NCBI GenBank assembly: GCA_016713785.1
Contig: JADJOM010000003.1
Coordinates: forward strand, 949,501-1,013,500
DNA: 64,000 bases
DNA from: Gemmatimonadota bacterium
GTDB lineage: Bacteria > Gemmatimonadota > Gemmatimonadetes > Gemmatimonadales > GWC2-71-9
Direction: 5' to 3'
Shown: positions 26,179-35,262 of the stretch, piece by piece
Layout of the letters: the number at the start of each line of letters is the position of its first letter
Numbering within the stretch: position 1 is the first letter of the stretch
The notes under the pieces: model-generated
The model's input: only the letters and a program-made list of their open reading frames with translations
Databases searched by the model: none
What the model was told of the DNA's origin: nothing
Translations under genes and position numbers: made by a program

Positions 26179-28485
26179 TCAGGGGATCCGGGGCGCATCC
26201 AGCGGGACGAGGCCCGCGGCCTCCGCCCAGCCGCGCTGACCACCGGGGAGCTCGACCTGCACCCAGGCGCCCCGCGCCGGGCCCAGCCGCACCGTGCTCA
26301 GCAGGGCGGCCTCGCCGACCGCCGGGGCCAGCTCGTGCGGTGAGAGCCGGAGCTGCTGGTTCTCCGCCACGACCGCCAGCGGGCGCGCGTAGCGCCAGGC
26401 CAGCCCCTCCCCCGCCGCGACCAGCGTGGCCCCGCCCGCGAGGAGCACCACCCACCGCCCCCGCCAGGTCCGCGTCACGAGAATGCCCGCCCAGCCGGCC
26501 AGCCAGGTGACGAGCCCCACCAGCCACAACTCCTCGGGCGTGACCGGTGCCACCCACAGGTCATCGGCCGCGCGGGAGTCGGCCGGCGGCAGCAGCACCA
26601 GCGCCCGCCGCACCCCGCCATCCCGCGGGCTGAGCCGCGCCGCCCGCACGTAGGCCACGAGCGCCGCCGCATCGCTGCCTCCGCGGAACGCGGCGGCGCC
26701 GAGATTGAACCAGTGGGCGGTGACGTCGGGCCCGAGTGAGGCCCGGCGCAGGAAGCCGACCGCCGCGGCGCGGTATGCCCCCGCCTCATAGAGCTGCTCC
26801 GGGCCCGCCTGCGCCGCGCCGGCCCCCGCTCCCAGGATGCCGAGCACCACGATGAGCCCAGCCCGCTGCCGCCAGCGCCGCCGGCTGGGGGAGCCGCCGT
26901 CGGGGTGCGAGGCGAGCACCTGCTCCACCTCGGTGAGCAGGGCATGTTCCCCGGCGACGGCATCGCGGGAGAACCGCGCCGCGTCCAGCCGGGCCTTGAG
27001 GGCCCCCAGGCGACCGGCGTCCTCGCCCCGTTCGCCCACCTCGGCCAGGGCGCGCACCACCCGGCGGTGCGCCAGGCCGAGGGTCTCGGCACGGGGAGCC
27101 GGCGCGGGGCCGCGCGGGCGCCTGAGCCGCGGAAGTCGGGGGACCAGCCACACGAGCAGCGGCGCGAGCGCCAGCAGCCACCAGGCCGCCACGGGGAGCG
27201 CCGCCTGCACTCGGCGGCCGAGGGGCACCCGCAGGTCGAGCCGGATCGGCGGCGGTTCGGCCCGGGCCACCACTCGCTCGCCGCGCGGCGCCACCACCAT
27301 CACCCCGGGGGGCACCGTCACCTGCTGGTAGGTCCCCGACTCGGGGTCGAAGTACGGATAGGCCAGGGCGGGGACGCTGAGGGTGCCGGCGGAATCGGGG
27401 ATCAGGAGAAAGTGAAATGTCTTCCGGCCCCCGAACCGGCCGCCGTTCGAGGCGGGCCGCTCTTCGGCGGCCTCCGGATACACCCGGACCCCGGCCGGCC
27501 AGCGCACCCCCGGCTCCGGCCACAGCGCCACGTTGCCTTCGCCCCGCACCACGATCTCGGCGGTGAACGCCTCACCCTGCCGGCCGCTCGCGGGCGTGAG
27601 GGTGCGGGTCACGCTGAGTCCGTGCCCCACGGCCCCCGCGAAGCCGGGGGGCCGGCCGGCGTCGGGCAGCGCCAGCGCGGCAAAGCTGGTCGGGTCACTG
27701 GCGAGCTCGTAGCGCTCCTCCTGGCTGAAGAACTGGTACGCCAGGGGGAGGTGATAGGTGAGGCGCGCCGGACTCACGGCGAAACGGCCCGGGGTCAGCG
27801 GAAACGCCACCTGGTGCAGCACGAAGAGGTCGTACCATTTCCCGCCGACCTGCCGGGTCGCGGCGATGCCCCCGGGGACCAGCTGCGGGTAGCTCCAGAC
27901 GCCCTCGATCTGGGGGGGCTCGACGGTCGGGGCCCGGCGCAGCCGCTGCCGGGTCTCGCGCTCGAACCAGGCGAGCGTCACCACGTCCACCTGCTGCCCC
28001 ACGACGACGCGATCATCGGAGAGCGCCACCGAGATTCCCGCCGCGCCGAGGGCGCCCGGGGGTGGGGCCCGCTGGATGATCCGGCTGAGCCGGTCGGAGA
28101 GGCTCGCCGTGACGGCGGCGGGGGTACCACCCTCGATGGTGATGGCCACGGCATCGCCCTGGGCATAGGCGATGCCCTGCCGGACATTCACGGGCCCGAG
28201 GCGCCACTCTCCCGGCGTCACCGCCCGCAGCTTGAGCTCGATCCAGGTGCTGCGGCCGGCCTTGTCGCCGGTGCTGACGTCGCTCCGCTCGCTGCGCGAC
28301 TCGAGCTCCACGCCGCCCAGCGTCGGGAGGTCCACCCGGATCGGATCGGACAGATCGCTGACCACGCGAATGGTCAGGGTGATCACGTCGCCCGGAGCCA
28401 CGCGATCACGGTCGACCGCGAGCATCACCTCGGGTCCGCGCGCCTGCTGCGCCACCAGCATCAGGCCCAGCGCCAGCGCGATCAC
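26179..28485 (-). CDS. batD: BatD-BatE-type fusion protein with SH3 domain
   Basis: 768-aa envelope protein. Signal-like N-terminus, then BatD beta domains (VDRDRVAPGDVITLTIRV; QVDVVTLAWFERETRQRLR; GEAFTAEIVVRG) to about 405, a TM helix near 410-432 and a cytoplasmic stretch. A second half (from about 535) has a TM/signal-like segment, TPR-like helices (LYEAGAYRAAAVGFLRRA; HWFNLGAAAFRGG), two further TM helices and a bacterial SH3 domain at the end (LSTVRLGPARGAWVQVEL). The second half matches BatE. Bat proteins (Bacteroides aerotolerance) are envelope stress factors of unclear mechanism. The start overlaps batB by ATGA. Confidence 0.8.
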   Translation of the reverse strand: MIALALGLMLVAQQARGPEVMLAVDRDRVAPGDVITLTIRVVSDLSDPIRVDLPTLGGVELESRSERSDVSTGDKAGRSTWIELKLRAVTPGEWRLGPVNVRQGIAYAQGDAVAITIEGGTPAAVTASLSDRLSRIIQRAPPPGALGAAGISVALSDDRVVVGQQVDVVTLAWFERETRQRLRRAPTVEPPQIEGVWSYPQLVPGGIAATRQVGGKWYDLFVLHQVAFPLTPGRFAVSPARLTYHLPLAYQFFSQEERYELASDPTSFAALALPDAGRPPGFAGAVGHGLSVTRTLTPASGRQGEAFTAEIVVRGEGNVALWPEPGVRWPAGVRVYPEAAEERPASNGGRFGGRKTFHFLLIPDSAGTLSVPALAYPYFDPESGTYQQVTVPPGVMVVAPRGERVVARAEPPPIRLDLRVPLGRRVQAALPVAAWWLLALAPLLVWLVPRLPRLRRPRGPAPAPRAETLGLAHRRVVRALAEVGERGEDAGRLGALKARLDAARFSRDAVAGEHALLTEVEQVLASHPDGGSPSRRRWRQRAGLIVVLGILGAGAGAAQAGPEQLYEAGAYRAAAVGFLRRASLGPDVTAHWFNLGAAAFRGGSDAAALVAYVRAARLSPRDGGVRRALVLLPPADSRAADDLWVAPVTPEELWLVGLVTWLAGWAGILVTRTWRGRWVVLLAGGATLVAAGEGLAWRYARPLAVVAENQQLRLSPHELAPAVGEAALLSTVRLGPARGAWVQVELPGGQRGWAEAAGLVPLDAPRIP

Positions 28486-30113
28486 CAGTCCCGCTCCGTG
28501 GGGGGCGTGGGCCGGGCGCGTCCCAGGCGGCGGGCGCGGGTGTCCCGCTCCTCGCGGGTCACCGAGTTGAGGATCTGCTGCGCCTGCTCCGGCGAGAGGG
28601 TGGGCATCCCCGCGGGAGGCCGGGTCGGGCCCTGCTGCTGGTTCTGGGGTTGCTGCCCGCGCGGGGGCGGCGGCTTGGGCGCGTTACCGCCGCCGGACGG
28701 CGGCGGGGTGCGCTGCCGCTGCGCCAGTTCGAGGTTCCACTTGGCGCGCGGGCTGGCCGGCTCCAGGGTGAGCGCCTGGCGCAGCCGGTCGGCCGCCTCG
28801 CCGAGCAGCGAATCGCGCCGGGCGGAATCGGCGGCCGCGCGCCGGAGCAGCACGACGCCCTGGTTGTAGAGGGCCCGGTAGCGGAGCTCCGGATCGAGCG
28901 ACCGGGCGGCCTGGGCCAGCGCCTGCTCCGCCGCCGGCAGCTCCCCGGCGCCGAGCAGCGCGGTGCCGGCGTTGTAGTAGGCGGTGTCGGAGGCGGCGGG
29001 CGACAGCCGGGCCTGCAGCTGGCGGGCGGCCGCGGCGGCCCGCCCCGCCTCGTAGTCGCGCACCCCGGGCGCGGGGCGCTGGGCCGCGAGCCCGCCCGCG
29101 CACAGCAGGGCGGCGAGCCCGACCAGCGCGGCCGTCCGGCGCGAGACCGTCTGCACCGCCAGGAACAGCGCCGCCAGCAGCGCCGGGATCCACACCAGGG
29201 GCAGCAGGTCCTGGGTGCTGCTGCTCGTGGTCGGGGCCCGCTGGAAGGCGGAGAGCAGCTCGCGCACCGCGCCCGCCTGGTCCGGCAGTTCGGCGGGGAC
29301 CAGCGCGCCCGCGGCCGCGTCGGCCACCTGCTGCAGCACCGGGTCGCGGCGGAAGGTCTCCACCGCCGCGCCCTGCGCGTCCGTCTTGTACTCGATCAGG
29401 GTCCCCGCGCTGTCCCGCACCGGAATGGGTACCGGCTTGGTGCCGCCCTCCGCCACCAGGACCAGCCGGATCTGCTGCTCCCGCAGGGCGCGCGCGGCGG
29501 CCAGCACGTCCGGCAGGGAGTCGTGGGCCTCGCCGTCGGTGAAGACCACCAGGACCCGGTCGCCCGCCTCACGGGAGGCGTTGAGGAGATCGGCGCCCTG
29601 TCGAAGGGCCCGCCCCATCGCGGTGCCCCCCTGGCTCACGAGGTCCGGCGAGAGGGCGTCGAGGAACAGCGTGATGGCGCCGCCATCGAGCGTGAGCGGG
29701 CTCAGGATATAGCTCTGCCCGGCAAAGGCCACGAGCCCCACCCGGTCCTGGTCGAGGTCCTGCACCAGGCGGCGCGCCTCGCGGGCCGCGCGGGCCAGCC
29801 GGCTCGGCGCCTGGTCCTCGGCCAGCATCGACCGGCTGATGTCCATCACGAACACCACGGAGAGGGCCTGGGTCTCCGCTTTCACGGTGGCGTGCCCGCC
29901 CCGGGGCCCGGCGATCCCCACGCCGGCGGCGAGGCCGGCGAGCGCCAGGAGCAGCGGCGCCATCGCGCCACTGGCCCGCGACTGACGACCCAGCTCCGCC
30001 GACCACGCGGCCGCCCGCGCGATCCGCCGCCGCCGCGCCAGCAGGGCCACGAGGCCGATCGCGGCCGCGATGCCGGGGGCGAGCAGCAGGAGCAGCGGGC
30101 TGTCGAAGCTCAT
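28482..30113 (-). CDS. batB: BatB-BatC-type fusion: VWA membrane protein with TPR tail
   Basis: 543 aa. An N-terminal TM (about 5-26) and a second at about 52-70 precede a von Willebrand A domain with a complete MIDAS (DISRS, D91-S93-S95; GGTAMG; FTDGE). A further TM around 300 (LVWIPALLAALFLAV) leads to TPR helices (YYNAGTALLGAGELPAAEQAL; YRALYNQGVVLLRR) and a Pro/Gln-rich C-terminus. The TPR half corresponds to BatC. ATG at 30113 overlaps the batA stop (ATGA); the frame stays open upstream but that stretch is only the shadow of batA. Confidence 0.82.
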   Translation of the reverse strand: MSFDSPLLLLLAPGIAAAIGLVALLARRRRIARAAAWSAELGRQSRASGAMAPLLLALAGLAAGVGIAGPRGGHATVKAETQALSVVFVMDISRSMLAEDQAPSRLARAAREARRLVQDLDQDRVGLVAFAGQSYILSPLTLDGGAITLFLDALSPDLVSQGGTAMGRALRQGADLLNASREAGDRVLVVFTDGEAHDSLPDVLAAARALREQQIRLVLVAEGGTKPVPIPVRDSAGTLIEYKTDAQGAAVETFRRDPVLQQVADAAAGALVPAELPDQAGAVRELLSAFQRAPTTSSSTQDLLPLVWIPALLAALFLAVQTVSRRTAALVGLAALLCAGGLAAQRPAPGVRDYEAGRAAAAARQLQARLSPAASDTAYYNAGTALLGAGELPAAEQALAQAARSLDPELRYRALYNQGVVLLRRAAADSARRDSLLGEAADRLRQALTLEPASPRAKWNLELAQRQRTPPPSGGGNAPKPPPPRGQQPQNQQQGPTRPPAGMPTLSPEQAQQILNSVTREERDTRARRLGRARPTPPTERDW

Positions 30114-31084
30114 GGCGTGCGCACCACGAGGGTGGCGCTGAGCAGCAGCTCCAGGGCCAGCGCGAGCAAGCCGGCGAGCACCAGCGGCTTGGCAATCTCG
30201 TCGTACCGGACGTAGCGGGTGACGCGGATCGGCGTCTTTTCCAGCCCGTCGATCTGCTGCAGGACCCGGCTCAGCGACTCGCTGTCCTTGGCGCGGAAGT
30301 ACCGCCCGCCGGTGCTCGCCGCGATGTCGCGCATGAGCGGCTCGTCGATCTGCACCGGGAGCATCTCGTACCGGAAGCCCGACAGGCCGCGGCCGGTCGG
30401 GATCGGCGCCTCGCCCTCGGTCCCGACGCCGATGGTATAGACCCGGATGCCGAGGGTGGACGCGGCGGCCGCCGCGGTGCGGGGATCGACCGTGCCCCGG
30501 TTGTTGACGCCGTCGGTGAGCAGCAGCACCACCTTCGACTTGCCCGGCGCCTCGCGCAGCCGGTTCACGGCGGTCGCGAGCCCGGTGCCGATCGCGGTGC
30601 CGTCCTCCAGCATCCCGATGCGGAGCTTGCCCACCGCCTCGATGAGCACCGGGTAGTCCACGGTGATCGGCACCTGGGTGAGCGCCTCCCCGGCGAACGC
30701 CACCACCCCGATGCGGTCGGCGCTGCGACCCTTGATGAAGGCGATGGCCTGCTGCTTGGCGACCTCCATCCGGTTGCTCGGGGCGAAGTCCTCCGCAAGC
30801 ATGCTGCTCGAGATGTCGACCGCGATGACGATCGCGATGCCTTCCTTCTTCATCTCGACCTGCGCCCCGCCCACCCGGGGACCGGCGGCGGCCACCACCC
30901 AGGCCACGAAGGCCAGCGCGCGCAGGGCCAGCGGCAGCCGGGCCAGCCACCGGCGTTCCCGGACCAGCTGCACCAGGCCCAGGTCGCTGAACCGTGTGCC
31001 GGCGGCGCGCTGCCCGCGCCGCCACCACCACCACGCCACCGGGAGCAGCAGGAGCAGCAGCAGCCACGGCCGGGCGAAGCTCAC
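30110..31084 (-). CDS. batA: BatA-type VWA-domain membrane protein
   Basis: 324 aa. A Trp-rich N-terminal TM (PWLLLLLLLPVAWWWW), a second TM at about 50-66, a VWA domain with MIDAS DISSS (D89, S91, S93), DGTAIGTGLA and LLTDGVNN, and a C-terminal TM. GTG at 31084 overlaps the preceding stop (GTGA); the open frame extends further without homology. Likely pairs with BatB in the inner membrane facing the periplasm. Confidence 0.88.
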   Translation of the reverse strand: MSFARPWLLLLLLLPVAWWWWRRGQRAAGTRFSDLGLVQLVRERRWLARLPLALRALAFVAWVVAAAGPRVGGAQVEMKKEGIAIVIAVDISSSMLAEDFAPSNRMEVAKQQAIAFIKGRSADRIGVVAFAGEALTQVPITVDYPVLIEAVGKLRIGMLEDGTAIGTGLATAVNRLREAPGKSKVVLLLTDGVNNRGTVDPRTAAAAASTLGIRVYTIGVGTEGEAPIPTGRGLSGFRYEMLPVQIDEPLMRDIAASTGGRYFRAKDSESLSRVLQQIDGLEKTPIRVTRYVRYDEIAKPLVLAGLLALALELLLSATLVVRTP

Positions 31085-31881
31085 GCCGCCCCCTCGACCG
31101 TGCGGGCCAGCTCGACGGCACGCGCCGCCAGCGCGGCCACGTCGGCCCCGGGGCGCTCGGCGAACTCCGCCGCCTCGAGGGCCCGCAGCACCGTGCCGAT
31201 CTCCTCGGCGGGCCACCTGGGCCGCTGCTCGGCGACCACCCGCAGCAGCCGGGAGGTCACCAGCCCGGGCACGCTGCCGGGGAGGTGGCCGGTCACCGCC
31301 CGGCGCAGCTCGCGCGCGGCGACGGCCGCCACCGCCCGGTGCTCGCCCGCCTCATGCCACTCCTCCATCGGGGCTCGTGGCGGCGGGGCGGCCCCCGCCG
31401 CGGCCACCATCGCGGGCCCCCGGCGCAGCCACCACCAGGCGAGCGGCGCAAAGAGCAGCCCGGCCAGCAGCAGACACGCCAGCAGGGGGAGCGGCGTGGT
31501 GACCCGCTGGTCGACGATTCCGGCCTCGGGTTGCGGCGCCGTCCGTTCCGGCACCGCCCCCGCCGGCAGCACGCTGGCCACCTCGATGATGCGCGGCTCG
31601 GCCGCCAGCGTGTCGGAGCTGCCGTCGGCGCGCACCAGGATCGGGCCGGGGATGACCAGCTGGTGGGTGCCCGCGGTCCACGCCACGACCGGGTAGGCGA
31701 TGACGAGTTCCCCGCCCTCCCGCCGGGTGCGGGGCCGCCCGAGCAGCCCGACGCTGCCCTCGAGCTCCCAGGTCGCGGGGCGCACCTCCGCGCCGCCGGG
31801 GAGCGTCACCCGCCGCTCCAGCCAGATGGTGTCACCGACGGTGGGGAGCGGCGCCTGCAGGGCGAGCAGCAGCGGGATCAT
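31081..31881 (-). CDS. Membrane protein of the Bat operon, unknown function
   Basis: 266 aa. A signal-like N-terminus (IPLLLALQAPL), a periplasmic beta-rich domain of about 120 residues (DTIWLERRVTLPGG; AGTHQLVIPGP) resembling the smaller BatD-type or DUF4381-type proteins, one TM near 133-152 (LPLLACLLLAGLLFAPLAWW), then a helical cytoplasmic tail. Overlaps both neighbours by four bases, so it is an integral part of the operon. I cannot name a more exact family. Confidence 0.7.
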   Translation of the reverse strand: MIPLLLALQAPLPTVGDTIWLERRVTLPGGAEVRPATWELEGSVGLLGRPRTRREGGELVIAYPVVAWTAGTHQLVIPGPILVRADGSSDTLAAEPRIIEVASVLPAGAVPERTAPQPEAGIVDQRVTTPLPLLACLLLAGLLFAPLAWWWLRRGPAMVAAAGAAPPPRAPMEEWHEAGEHRAVAAVAARELRRAVTGHLPGSVPGLVTSRLLRVVAEQRPRWPAEEIGTVLRALEAAEFAERPGADVAALAARAVELARTVEGAA

Positions 31882-32762
31882 CGCTGCAGCCGCCGGGCGC
31901 GCATGGCAAAGGCCCGCCGGAGCACCGGCGCGTAGTCCTGGTCGGTCCGGATCAGCACCTGGTCGACGCCGGCCGCCGTCAGCCCGCGCCCCCGCTCCTC
32001 CCGGCGCTTCTCGGCCAGGGCCCGGAACCGGCCGCGCACCTGGCGCTCGCCGGTGTCCACCACCTGCCGCGCGCCGGTCTCGGCGTCTTCCAGCTCGATC
32101 CAGCCGGCATCGGGGAGGTCGGTCTCACGCGGGTCTTCCACGGCCACGGCCACGACATCGTGCCGCACCGCGAGCTGGCGCAACGGCTGCTCCCAGCCAC
32201 GCGCGAGGAAGTCGGAGAGCACCACCACGATGCTCCGGTGCCGCAGCAGGCCGGTGGCGTAGCGGAGCGCAGTGGCGAGGTCGGTGCGTCGGCTGGCGGG
32301 CGTGAACGCGACGAGGTCGCGGATCACCCGCAGCGCATGCCGCCGCCCCTTGCCGGGCGGGATCACCCGCTCCACCCGCTCCGCGAAGAGCAGCGCGCCC
32401 ACCCGGTCATTGGTGCTCGCGGCCGCGAGCGCCAGGATGGAGGCCACCTCCACCGCGACGGCGGACTTGGACCGGGGCGTGCCGAAGTGCGTGGACCCCG
32501 ACTGGTCCACCACCAGGAGGAGCGTGACCTCGCGCTCCTCGATGAAGGTCTTGATGTATGGATGGCCCAGCCGGGCGGAGACGTTCCAGTCGATGGCGCG
32601 GAAGTCGTCGCCATGCTCGTACCCCCGCACCTCGGCGAACTCCATCCCCTGCCCCCGGAACACCGAGCGATACTCCCCGGCGAACAGCGAGGAGACGATG
32701 CCCCGGGAGCGGAGCTCGATCGCCTTGACCTGCTTGAGGATTTCGGGAGAGATCGGCGGCAT
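31878..32762 (-). CDS. DUF58-domain protein
   Basis: 294 aa, cytoplasmic, the usual partner of MoxR ATPases. Conserved features: ISPEILKQVKAIELRSRGI, the FAGEYRSVFRGQGMEFAEVR core, HGDDFRAIDWNVSAR and a VWA-like LLLVVDQSGS with Ser/Asp metal residues. ATG at 32762 starts at the conserved N-terminus; an in-frame GTG/ATG region up to 32804 is possible. Function in the Bat complex is not established. Confidence 0.88.
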   Translation of the reverse strand: MPPISPEILKQVKAIELRSRGIVSSLFAGEYRSVFRGQGMEFAEVRGYEHGDDFRAIDWNVSARLGHPYIKTFIEEREVTLLLVVDQSGSTHFGTPRSKSAVAVEVASILALAAASTNDRVGALLFAERVERVIPPGKGRRHALRVIRDLVAFTPASRRTDLATALRYATGLLRHRSIVVVLSDFLARGWEQPLRQLAVRHDVVAVAVEDPRETDLPDAGWIELEDAETGARQVVDTGERQVRGRFRALAEKRREERGRGLTAAGVDQVLIRTDQDYAPVLRRAFAMRARRLQR

Positions 32763-32816
32763 GGGCGGGGGGTGGACGCCGGTGCCGGCGCCGGAGGCGC
32801 GCACGGGCGTGCGAGC

Positions 32817-33800
32817 CTACGGGACCGGCACCGCGTCGAGGATGCGGGTGACGACCTGGTCGGCGTCGATCTCCTCCGCCTCGGCCTCGAAGGTGAGCAG
32901 CACCCGGTGCCGCAGCACGTCGAGGGCGAGGGCGCGGACATCCTCGGGGATCACGTACCCGCGGCCCCGCAGGAAGGCGTGCGCCCGGGCCGCCTGCGCC
33001 AGCGCGATCGACGCCCGGGGCGAGGCGCCGAAGGCCACCAGCGGCCGCAGGTTGGCCAGCCCGACCACCGACGGGTCGCGGGTGGCGCGCACCAGGTCCA
33101 CGATGTAGTCCACCACCTTCTGGTCCATGAACGTGGCGCTGATCGTCTCGCGCAGGGCGAGGATCATCGCCGGGTCGAGCAGCTGGCGCACCGCCGCCTC
33201 CTCACCCCCGCTGCGGCGGAGCAGCACTTCCTTTTCCTGGTCGCGCGTGGGATACCCGACCCGCACCTTGAGCATGAACCGGTCGAGCTGCGCCTCGGGG
33301 AGCGGATAGGTCCCCTCGTTCTCGATCGGGTTCTGGGTGGCCAGCACCAGGAACGGCTCCTCCAGGCGGAAGCTGGTGCCGCCGATCGTCACCTGGTGCT
33401 CCTGCATGGCCTCGAGCAGCGCCGCCTGCACCTTGGCTGGGGCCCGGTTGATCTCGTCGGCGAGGATGATCTGCGCGAAGATCGGCCCGTGCTTGACCCG
33501 GAACTCCTGGCTCTTCGGGTCGAACACCATGGTGCCGATCACGTCGGCGGGGAGCAGGTCGGGGGTGAACTGGATGCGGGAGAAGCTGGCCTCGACCACC
33601 TCGGCGAGCGTCTTGACGGCCAGCGTCTTGGCGAGGCCCGGCACGCCCTCGAGCAGGATGTGACCGCCGGTCAGCAGGCCGACCAGCAGCCGCTCGACCA
33701 TGACTTCCTGCCCCACGATCCGGCGGCCGACCTCGTTCACGACCTGCTGGATGGGCCCCGCGTCGACCGTGCGGGAGGAAGCGGAGGGTCGTGCAGTCAT
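32817..33800 (-). CDS. moxR: MoxR-family AAA+ ATPase
   Basis: 327 aa AAA+ ATPase, chaperone-like, acting with VWA proteins. Walker A GVPGLAKT, Walker B region ILADEINRAPAKVQAALLEAM, sensor LATQNPIENEGTYPLPEAQLDRF and the C-terminal lid PRASIALAQAARAHAFL. First gene of the moxR-DUF58-Bat operon; 54 nt separate the gene before it. Confidence 0.95.
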   Translation of the reverse strand: MTARPSASSRTVDAGPIQQVVNEVGRRIVGQEVMVERLLVGLLTGGHILLEGVPGLAKTLAVKTLAEVVEASFSRIQFTPDLLPADVIGTMVFDPKSQEFRVKHGPIFAQIILADEINRAPAKVQAALLEAMQEHQVTIGGTSFRLEEPFLVLATQNPIENEGTYPLPEAQLDRFMLKVRVGYPTRDQEKEVLLRRSGGEEAAVRQLLDPAMILALRETISATFMDQKVVDYIVDLVRATRDPSVVGLANLRPLVAFGASPRASIALAQAARAHAFLRGRGYVIPEDVRALALDVLRHRVLLTFEAEAEEIDADQVVTRILDAVPVP

Positions 33801-33853
33801 GGCAGGGGGCGGGGTTGAAGGATGTGGGAGGATAGTCGCGCCTCCGCGCGTTG

Positions 33854-34681
33854 TCAGCCCCGTCGCCGCGGGGTGTGACGCGCCTCACCCGGCGCCCGCG
33901 GCGCCGGGCGCCCGCGGGGCCTGGCGGGCTTGGCGGGCGTGGCCGCCTTGGCGCGGGCGTCGGCGGCGCGGCCGAGGATCGCGTAGATCTTGTCCTCCTC
34001 AGCGGGGGTCAGCGGCCGGGTCTGGCCCACCGCGAGCTCGCCCAGGCGGATGGGGCCGTACGCCAGGCGGGCCAGCCGTTCCACCTTGAGTCCCATCTCC
34101 TCGCACCAGCGGCGCACGATCCGGTTGCGGCCCTCGGTGAGCGTCACGTCGAGGATGGCGCGGCCGTCGCGCCCCGGCCGCACCCGCACCGCCGTCGGCA
34201 CCACGGGCTTGCCGTCGACCGCCACCCGGCGCTTGATCGCGGCCTCGATCGCGGCGAGGTCCAGCCCGTGCACGAGCGCCGTGTAGCTGCGCGGGATCCG
34301 GGAGCTCGGGTGCGTCAGGCGATGCACCGCCTCGCCGTCGGTGGTGAGCAGCAGCAGGCCGGTGGTGTTGACGTCGAGCCGGCCCACGTAGGTGAGCCCG
34401 CGTGGGTCCTTCACGAAGTCGAACACCGTGCGGCGGCCTTCCTCGTCGCTCGCTGTGGTGACGACCCCCATCGGCTTGTGGAAGGCGAGCCAGCGCCGCT
34501 CCAGCCGTGGGATCGCCTTCCCGCCGACGGTGATCTTCTGCCGGTCCGGATCCACCTTCATGCCGAGGGTGGCCACCGCGCCGTCGACCCGCACCTTGCC
34601 GGTCTCGATCAGCTCCTCCGCGGCCCGCCGGCTCGCGATCCCCGCGCGGGCCAGCGCCCGCTGCAGCCGCATCTCGCTCAT
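33854..34681 (-). CDS. rluB: 23S rRNA pseudouridine synthase, RluB/RsuA family
   Basis: 275 aa. An N-terminal S4 RNA-binding domain (MRLQRALARAGIASRRAAEELI) precedes a pseudouridine synthase core with catalytic Asp in VGRLDVNTTGLLLLT and the EGRNRIVRRWCEEMG motif. A basic Ala/Pro/Arg-rich tail follows. ATG at 34681 overlaps the scpB stop (ATGA). The scpA-scpB-rluB order is widespread, which favours RluB over RsuA or RluE. Confidence 0.93.
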   Translation of the reverse strand: MSEMRLQRALARAGIASRRAAEELIETGKVRVDGAVATLGMKVDPDRQKITVGGKAIPRLERRWLAFHKPMGVVTTASDEEGRRTVFDFVKDPRGLTYVGRLDVNTTGLLLLTTDGEAVHRLTHPSSRIPRSYTALVHGLDLAAIEAAIKRRVAVDGKPVVPTAVRVRPGRDGRAILDVTLTEGRNRIVRRWCEEMGLKVERLARLAYGPIRLGELAVGQTRPLTPAEEDKIYAILGRAADARAKAATPAKPARPRGRPAPRAPGEARHTPRRRG

Positions 34682-35262
34682 GATTCCGCCGGGACCGACG
34701 CGGCCGCTTCGGCCGAGTCCGCCTGTTCGGGTTTGTGCGGCTGCAGCGCCACGGCGAACTCGTCGGTGCGCGGCAGCTCGCCCAGGTCGCGGAGCCCGAG
34801 GAGTTCGAGCAGCAGCGGCGTGGTGCCATACAGCAGCGGGCGGCCCATCGCCTCGCTGCGTCCCACCACCTCGATCAGTCCGCGCTCCTGCAGGCTGCGC
34901 AGCACGCCCCCGGCCGACACCCCCCGGATCTCCTCGATCTCCGCCCGCCCCACCGGCTGGCGGTAGGCGATGACCGCGAGCGTCTCCATCGCGGCGGCGG
35001 TGAGCCGCGGGGTGCGCACCGCGATCTGCGCCCGCTCGATGGCCTCGGCGAAGGCGCGACGGGTCAGGATCTGGTACCCGCCGGCCAGCTCGACCACCTC
35101 GACGGCGTGCCCGTCGAAGTCGTAGTGCTCCCGCAGCTCGTCCAGCGCCGTCCGCACGTCGGCCAGCGACGCCTCGGCCTCGAGAGTCTGCAGCTCCTCG
35201 ATGGTGATCGGGCGGTTGGCGGCAAAGAGCGCGGCCTCCACCAGCTGGGTCAGGGGCATCAT
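34678..35262 (-). CDS. scpB: Segregation and condensation protein B
   Basis: 194 aa winged-helix subunit of the SMC-ScpAB condensin. Begins MMPLTQLVEAALFAANRPITIEEL; the second winged helix (TAAAMETLAVIAYRQPVGRAEIEEIRG) and YGTTPLLLELLGL are clear. ATG at 35262 overlaps the scpA stop (ATGA). The Ala/Ser-rich C-terminal tail is variable in the family. Confidence 0.95.
   Translation of the reverse strand: MMPLTQLVEAALFAANRPITIEELQTLEAEASLADVRTALDELREHYDFDGHAVEVVELAGGYQILTRRAFAEAIERAQIAVRTPRLTAAAMETLAVIAYRQPVGRAEIEEIRGVSAGGVLRSLQERGLIEVVGRSEAMGRPLLYGTTPLLLELLGLRDLGELPRTDEFAVALQPHKPEQADSAEAAASVPAES

Noticed and set aside
28482..31121. One 879-aa protein reading through batA and batB
   Set aside because: The first 336 codons are the wrong frame of batA. 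The real start is the ATG at 30113, which overlaps the batA stop.
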